Shown here piece by piece: positions 6,177 through 9,610 of a stretch of 9,610 nucleotides of DNA. Within the stretch, counting starts at the first letter, position 1; every line of letters begins with the position of its first letter. The notes below the pieces were generated by a model. It was given only the letters and a program-made list of their open reading frames with translations, was not told the DNA's origin and did not search any database. Position numbers and translations under genes: made by a program. The DNA comes from CAZPEV01 sp964585635 (GTDB taxonomy: Bacteria > Zixibacteria > MSB-5A5 > GN15 > JAAZOE01). The stretch covers positions 1 through 9,610 of the forward strand of contig CAZPEV010000127.1 in NCBI GenBank assembly GCA_964585635.1, in the 5' to 3' direction.

Positions 6177-8847
6177 AGTCTTCGGGCTGTGCAGCCAATT
6201 GCAGACCGGGGGCCGGGACAGCCAATTCACCCAGCCTCACCAGTGCCTGACTGAATCCTGGATCCAAGACCAGCACATGTCGGTACCCGGCTGCCGCCGC
6301 ATCGGTAAGCCCAAGTCGTTGATAGGCTTCGGAGAGACGGAAGAGCGCCTCGTGATCGTGGGGATGATACCGCAGATAATCCTCGAAGTATGGAATCGCC
6401 CGATCCTCCTGTCCCGCTGCAACATAGAGGGTGGCGACCACGTAAATAACAGGATAATCTTTCTGATCGTTTTCGAGATATTTCAGCAGAGCGGTCAGCG
6501 CGTCCGTGCGTTGGCCGAGACGGACATAGGTCAGGCCCAGATTGCGATAAGCCAAGGCATAGGTCGGCGCCCGGCTTATCAACCTCTCATAGATGGTGCG
6601 GGCTTGTTCAAAATCCTGGAGCTTGAAATAGCAATTGCCGAGATTGTTGAGGGCGTCGTCATGGCTGGGCACGGCCGCCAACACCCGTGCATACAGATCG
6701 GCGGCAGACTTAAGGTCGCCGGCCGCAAAGAGCAGATTGGCCGCCTCATATCTGATTTGGATTTCTCCCCCGCTGGCATCGATGGCTGCGGCCAGGCAGG
6801 TCCTGCCCTCATCAATACGACCCGCCTTCAGCAGCGCTCGGCCCAGCGCCAGTCGCATCGCCATGTTTTCCGGCATCAGTTCCGCAGCCTGATGGAGTGC
6901 CTCCAGGGCGCCCGCATCATCCCCTTTCGCCTGCAGCATTTCCCCGAGGCCGAACCAGCCAAAGGCCGATCGGCTGTTGGAGGCGATCTCGCGGCGGAAC
7001 ATCTCCTCCGCCCGCCCCCAATCCTGAAGATCTCGATAAAGCCGTCCCAGCCTGACATAGCTGTCCAGGTACGGTTGCCGAAAAGACAGGGCTTGGGTGA
7101 GGGCATTGATGGCGTCTTCTTTCCTGCCCTGGCGTTCTGAGATCAATCCCAAGGCGTACCAGGCCACATGAGCCGACTCCAGATGCAGCAGGATGATGTT
7201 GTCGATTTCATTCTCCGGGCAATATTTGCGTTGCGCGTCAAGGTAGGCCTGATAGCAGGCGCGGGCGTCACCCAGAAGATCCGTGGCGAAATGGATATGC
7301 CCGAGAGTCATTAGCGGATCAAGATAGTCCGGCTTGGCCGCCAGCGCCTGGCGGCAATAGGCCTCGGCCCGTTCGAATCGCCCGAGGTTGTACAGCGCCA
7401 TGGCCGCTTGATGCAACGCCATCAGCCGCTGGCCGAAATATCGCGGCGTGGCGGATTCCGGATTGTCGATGACCCGTTCGGCATGATCGAGGATGCGCCC
7501 GCTCATTTCCTCGCCGGCGGCATGGCCGAAACCTTGCAGGAGTTGCGCCATGTTGAAATTGGCGTAGACATCGTCGGGATTCTCCGCCAGTTGCCTCTCC
7601 AGAAGATACCGGGTTCGTTCTTTTTTGGGTTCAAGCTGCTCCGGCGTCAGGTCATACCCATAATGGAGAAGCTTGATATCGGTTCGCATGGCCGTGACCT
7701 CGGAAGGAACCTCCAGGCGGTTGTGAACCACCCCGTAGTATCGCAGGTCCAGGCTGCGCCGGAAGAGGCGAATCGAGGGCAGAAAGGACGACACCACGCC
7801 GGTCTCCGGGGACAGATTATAGACCGAGATCGAAATGGCCTGAGCCTCGGGCTGGCTGATATATCGGCGGATTTTCCAGGTCTCCTCCGGGCGCAACTCC
7901 TCGTCGGCGTCGATGACCAAAATCCAATCCTGCGTGGCCCGCTGCAGCGATGCGTTCCGGGCCGAGGAGAAATCCCCCTGCCAGGGAAAATGATGAATGG
8001 TGCAGCTGTATTGCCGGGCGATTTCCGGCGTGTTGTCTTCCGAGCCGGTGTCAACCACGATGATCTCGTCGACCAGATCACGGATCGAATCCAGACACCG
8101 CGGCAGCAGCTTCTCTTCATTCTTGACGATCAGGCAGGCGGATAGGGTCGGGCGCTGGGCGATGCTCTCCGCCGCCCGGCGCAATTCCGCTGAAGCCGGT
8201 CTTGTCTGCAGGCCCCCAGCGATGACCTCGCCGGCATCGGCATAGCGTCCCTGCCATCGGTACAGCAGCGACAGGGTGACATAGGGCGGATCGAAATCGG
8301 GCCGCAGGGTGATGACTTCACGAAGGCAGGCCGCGGCTTTCTCCAGACGCCACAGCTCCATTAGCGCCACACCATAAATATTTAGCACTTGATATCGGAG
8401 ATCATAGGTGCGATCACAATCGGTCAACCGCCCGCCGGATGACCGTTTCTCTCTCCAGAGACGCAGGTACGCTTCGGCATAGTCCGCGGCGCGGCGAAAC
8501 TGCCCGGCTCGGACACAGATAAAGGTGAGTATGAAGGGGAAGTCCATCGCTTCGGGACAGTGGACGAGGCCCAGAGCGGCGTGCCGTTCCGCATCCGCAA
8601 GTTGGCCGAGTTGGGCTTGGGCAAAAGCCAGCACCCGACACAGGCGTCCTTGGTTCGTGCCGGCGGCGGAAGTCGGTTGCGGCACGGCCGTCAGTATTTC
8701 AATCGCCTTGGCCGCCTGACCCTGCTCCAGCAGTGTCTCGGCCTGTTTGAGTCTGGCGAAGCTTATGAAGCTCCCGCCGGGCGGCGGGCAGCCTAGGCGG
8801 TTTTTGCTTCCGGACCACGCTCGTGTGCCGTTGCGTCTATTCTTCAT
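6175..8847 (-). CDS. TPR-flanked family 2 glycosyltransferase, probable flagellin glycosyltransferase
   Basis: An 890-residue protein in three parts. Residues 30-230 are helical, TPR-like repeats. Residues 234-400 form a GT-A family 2 domain: LSACLIVKNEEKLLPRCLDSI (nucleotide-sugar site, split here only by length: LSACLIVKNEE then KLLPRCLDSI), EIIVVDTGSEDNTPEIA, a DADEEL metal-binding DXD at 313-318, and GVVHNRLEVP near 372-381. Residues 410-875 are a long run of TPRs (for example DALNNLGNCYFKLQDFEQA, ALAYRNLGLTYVRLGQ). No signal peptide or membrane segment is visible, so it should act in the cytosol, where flagellin is glycosylated before export. The TPRs probably hold the acceptor protein. 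The sugar and acceptor are not shown by the sequence; lying directly upstream of flagellin and after fliW suggests flagellin. The ATG follows AGGG by 4 bases; an N-terminal stretch of about 28 residues precedes the first repeat. Confidence 0.85.
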   Translation of the reverse strand: MKNRRNGTRAWSGSKNRLGCPPPGGSFISFARLKQAETLLEQGQAAKAIEILTAVPQPTSAAGTNQGRLCRVLAFAQAQLGQLADAERHAALGLVHCPEAMDFPFILTFICVRAGQFRRAADYAEAYLRLWREKRSSGGRLTDCDRTYDLRYQVLNIYGVALMELWRLEKAAACLREVITLRPDFDPPYVTLSLLYRWQGRYADAGEVIAGGLQTRPASAELRRAAESIAQRPTLSACLIVKNEEKLLPRCLDSIRDLVDEIIVVDTGSEDNTPEIARQYSCTIHHFPWQGDFSSARNASLQRATQDWILVIDADEELRPEETWKIRRYISQPEAQAISISVYNLSPETGVVSSFLPSIRLFRRSLDLRYYGVVHNRLEVPSEVTAMRTDIKLLHYGYDLTPEQLEPKKERTRYLLERQLAENPDDVYANFNMAQLLQGFGHAAGEEMSGRILDHAERVIDNPESATPRYFGQRLMALHQAAMALYNLGRFERAEAYCRQALAAKPDYLDPLMTLGHIHFATDLLGDARACYQAYLDAQRKYCPENEIDNIILLHLESAHVAWYALGLISERQGRKEDAINALTQALSFRQPYLDSYVRLGRLYRDLQDWGRAEEMFRREIASNSRSAFGWFGLGEMLQAKGDDAGALEALHQAAELMPENMAMRLALGRALLKAGRIDEGRTCLAAAIDASGGEIQIRYEAANLLFAAGDLKSAADLYARVLAAVPSHDDALNNLGNCYFKLQDFEQARTIYERLISRAPTYALAYRNLGLTYVRLGQRTDALTALLKYLENDQKDYPVIYVVATLYVAAGQEDRAIPYFEDYLRYHPHDHEALFRLSEAYQRLGLTDAAAAGYRHVLVLDPGFSQALVRLGELAVPAPGLQLAAQPED

Positions 8848-8893
8848 ACCGCCCTATGACATTGATCGCTTGGGGATGAGTATTTCGGGAGTG

Positions 8894-8928
8894 ACATGGT
8901 TCCATGTGACATCCATTCCGATGATGTC
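8894..8928 (-). promoter_or_regulatory. Tandem hairpins with GGA motifs, candidate CsrA-binding RNA
   Basis: On the minus strand the first stem is GACATC-ATCGGAATG-GATGTC (8908-8928), placing CGGA in the loop. Directly next to it lies ACATGGAACCATGT (8894-8907), a stem of ACATG and CATGT with GAAC as loop and GGA at its edge. The segment AATGGATGT also matches part of the known CsrA consensus (RUACARGGAUGU). The first and last GGA are 16 nt apart, a spacing that a CsrA dimer could bridge. The stems are visible; CsrA binding is inferred. Confidence 0.45.
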
Positions 8929-8969
8929 TCCCTGCCGTCGTGCCGTTCGGCCTCACGGCGGGGTAACGA

Positions 8970-9000
8970 GCGGCACTCGCCAGCGCGTTGGCGGTGCCGC
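8970..9000 (-). terminator. GC-rich hairpin downstream of fliW
   Basis: On the minus strand GCGGCAC-CGCCA, loop ACGCGC, TGGCG-(A)-GTGCCGC gives 12 pairs with one bulged A, starting 7 bases after the fliW stop. No U-tract follows (CTCGTTACC). It could end or protect the flgL-fliW message, or form part of a leader for the next gene. Confidence 0.55.
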
Positions 9001-9007
9001 GCTTCGC

Positions 9008-9487
9008 TTAGACGAGCGCCGAGATCGCCTCGGTCTCCTCGCCGACCCGTTCTTCGATACCGCTGGGCAACAGCCGATGCTTGATCCGATACTGCGAGTT
9101 GACCAGGATCAGTTGTTTGGCCAGGCCGGTCCGGGTATTGATCAAAATCGGTCCCTGCAGATTGGCGGTCATCTTGGTATAGTCCGACGGTATCGTGACG
9201 ATGGCGTAGGTCAGCACGTCCCGCACGCTGTCGACCTGCAGCTCTTCGATCTCCTTGGGATTGACCTCAATCGTATAGTCCGGGAAAAAGAGCAGCGGAT
9301 TGATAATCACAAAAGCTACGGCCGGGTCATCCACGGATTGGTACCATTTGAACGGCTCGAAGTCGGGCGTCTCGATGATGACGTATTTCCGGAGTTGCTC
9401 GAATCCCAGAACCGGCTTGGTCATGCCGATTATCATGTTCTCGGGAACGTCGATCTCTCCAAAACGCGTGGTGGCAAGCTTCATCAT
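9008..9487 (-). CDS. fliW: Flagellar assembly factor FliW
   Basis: FliW binds either the C-terminal region of flagellin or the RNA-binding protein CsrA. When flagellin is exported, FliW is freed and blocks CsrA, allowing flagellin translation. The 159-residue product has the family pattern: FGEIDVPENMIIGMTKPVLGF... near the N-terminus (motifs FGEIDVPE and PVLGFEQL), FKWYQSVDDPAVAFVI at about 46-61, NPLLFFPDYTIEV at about 63-75, and GPILINTRTGLAKQLIL at about 112-128. About 20 residues beyond the usual end (from SGIEERV) form an acidic tail. Two ATGs stand in tandem; GAGGT lies only 2 bases from the first but 5 from the second, so translation may start at 9484. It begins 17 bases after the flgL stop, so it is operon-linked to flgL. 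No csrA follows, unlike many genomes. Confidence 0.93.
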   Translation of the reverse strand: MMKLATTRFGEIDVPENMIIGMTKPVLGFEQLRKYVIIETPDFEPFKWYQSVDDPAVAFVIINPLLFFPDYTIEVNPKEIEELQVDSVRDVLTYAIVTIPSDYTKMTANLQGPILINTRTGLAKQLILVNSQYRIKHRLLPSGIEERVGEETEAISALV

Positions 9488-9504
9488 ATACCTCTATCTT
9501 CCTA

Positions 9505-9610
9505 TTAACTCATAAAATCCAAAAGTGACGGTTGAATGACCTTGGAACTGGCCAGCAGCGCGGCCTGGTACAAGTTTTCCTCTTTGGCCAATTGGCTGAC
9601 GGTGGCGGTC
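9505..9610 (-). CDS. flgL: Hook-filament junction protein FlgL (partial, C-terminus only)
   Basis: The last 34 residues of FlgL (HAP3), which joins the hook to the filament. The reading frame enters from the right edge and ends at a TAA followed at once by an in-frame TAG. It reads TATVSQLAKEENLYQAALLA, then SSKVIQPSLLDFMS. The '...Y.AAL..ssKviqpSLLDFm' ending is the conserved D0 C-terminal helix shared by FlgL and flagellins, and the SLLDF finish is typical of FlgL. Its place before fliW is a common arrangement. The start and most of the protein lie outside the window. Confidence 0.88.
   Translation of the reverse strand, partial: TATVSQLAKEENLYQAALLASSKVIQPSLLDFMS

Larger units (their letters stand above)
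8848..9007 (-). promoter_or_regulatory. Structured fliW-glycosyltransferase intergenic region
   Basis: These 160 bases hold no gene that I can support; in particular no csrA. Read on the minus strand they contain in order a GC-rich hairpin (8970-9000), a smaller stem GCCGT-N8-ACGGC (about 8942-8959), and two adjacent GGA-bearing hairpins (8894-8928), then about 46 bases to the glycosyltransferase start with a modest AGGG ribosome binding site. No clear sigma-28 or sigma-54 promoter is visible. Confidence 0.55.

Noticed and set aside
5969..6178. 69-codon plus-strand frame across the flagellin leader
   Set aside because: It lies opposite the sigma-28 promoter and leader, shows no family resemblance and would oppose all neighbouring genes.
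6199..7140. 313-codon plus-strand reading frame opposite the glycosyltransferase
   Set aside because: It is antisense to a well-supported TPR gene, has no family motifs or ribosome binding site that I can see, and such frames are common opposite GC-rich genes.
7408..8145. 245-codon plus-strand reading frame opposite the GT2 domain
   Set aside because: It mirrors the coding strand of the conserved catalytic domain; no recognisable protein features.
1..9610. Insertion sequences, CRISPR arrays, tRNA or rRNA genes
   Set aside because: No transposase, repeat-spacer pattern, terminal repeats or RNA gene signatures were seen; the whole window is accounted for by flagellar genes and short gaps.

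Overview
The window is one block of late flagellar genes, all on the minus strand, so transcription runs from high to low coordinates. In that order it holds: the 3' end of flgL (hook-filament junction protein), fliW (flagellin-binding antagonist of CsrA), an 890-residue TPR / family-2 glycosyltransferase / TPR protein, a large flagellin gene (720 aa), fliD (filament cap, 777 aa), fliS (flagellin export chaperone), a FlgN/FliT-type export chaperone, and the start of a FlgM-like anti-sigma-28 gene that runs off the left edge. The flgM-like gene uses a GTG start.

The organism is a flagellated bacterium with fairly high GC and strong Shine-Dalgarno signals. FliW, the 'flgL-fliW ... flagellin-fliD-fliS' order and the lack of enterobacterial arrangement point away from the gamma-proteobacterial model. 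A Gram-negative lineage outside the well-studied proteobacteria is my guess; the sequence alone does not fix the phylum.

Three non-coding stretches stand out. (1) 8848-9007, between fliW and the glycosyltransferase, is packed with inverted repeats, including two back-to-back hairpins carrying GGA motifs of the CsrA-binding type. The csrA gene that often follows fliW is absent here. (2) 5933-6174 is the flagellin leader. It has a near-consensus sigma-28 promoter (TAAA-N15-GCCGATGT), a leader of about 190 nt rich in GGA motifs, and a strong AAGGAGG ribosome binding site. (3) 3646-3769, between flagellin and fliD, carries a 12-bp hairpin with a GNRA-type loop just after the flagellin stop.

Together the genes describe filament building and its control. 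FlgL ends the hook-filament junction, flagellin and FliD form the filament and cap, FliS and the FlgN-like protein chaperone subunits for export, FlgM restrains sigma-28 until export begins, and FliW would couple free flagellin to CsrA repression of translation. The glycosyltransferase beside the flagellin gene is probably a filament glycosylation enzyme. The most interesting points are its two-sided TPR architecture and location, the structured RNA in front of it, the missing csrA, and related modules repeated inside both the flagellin and FliD.
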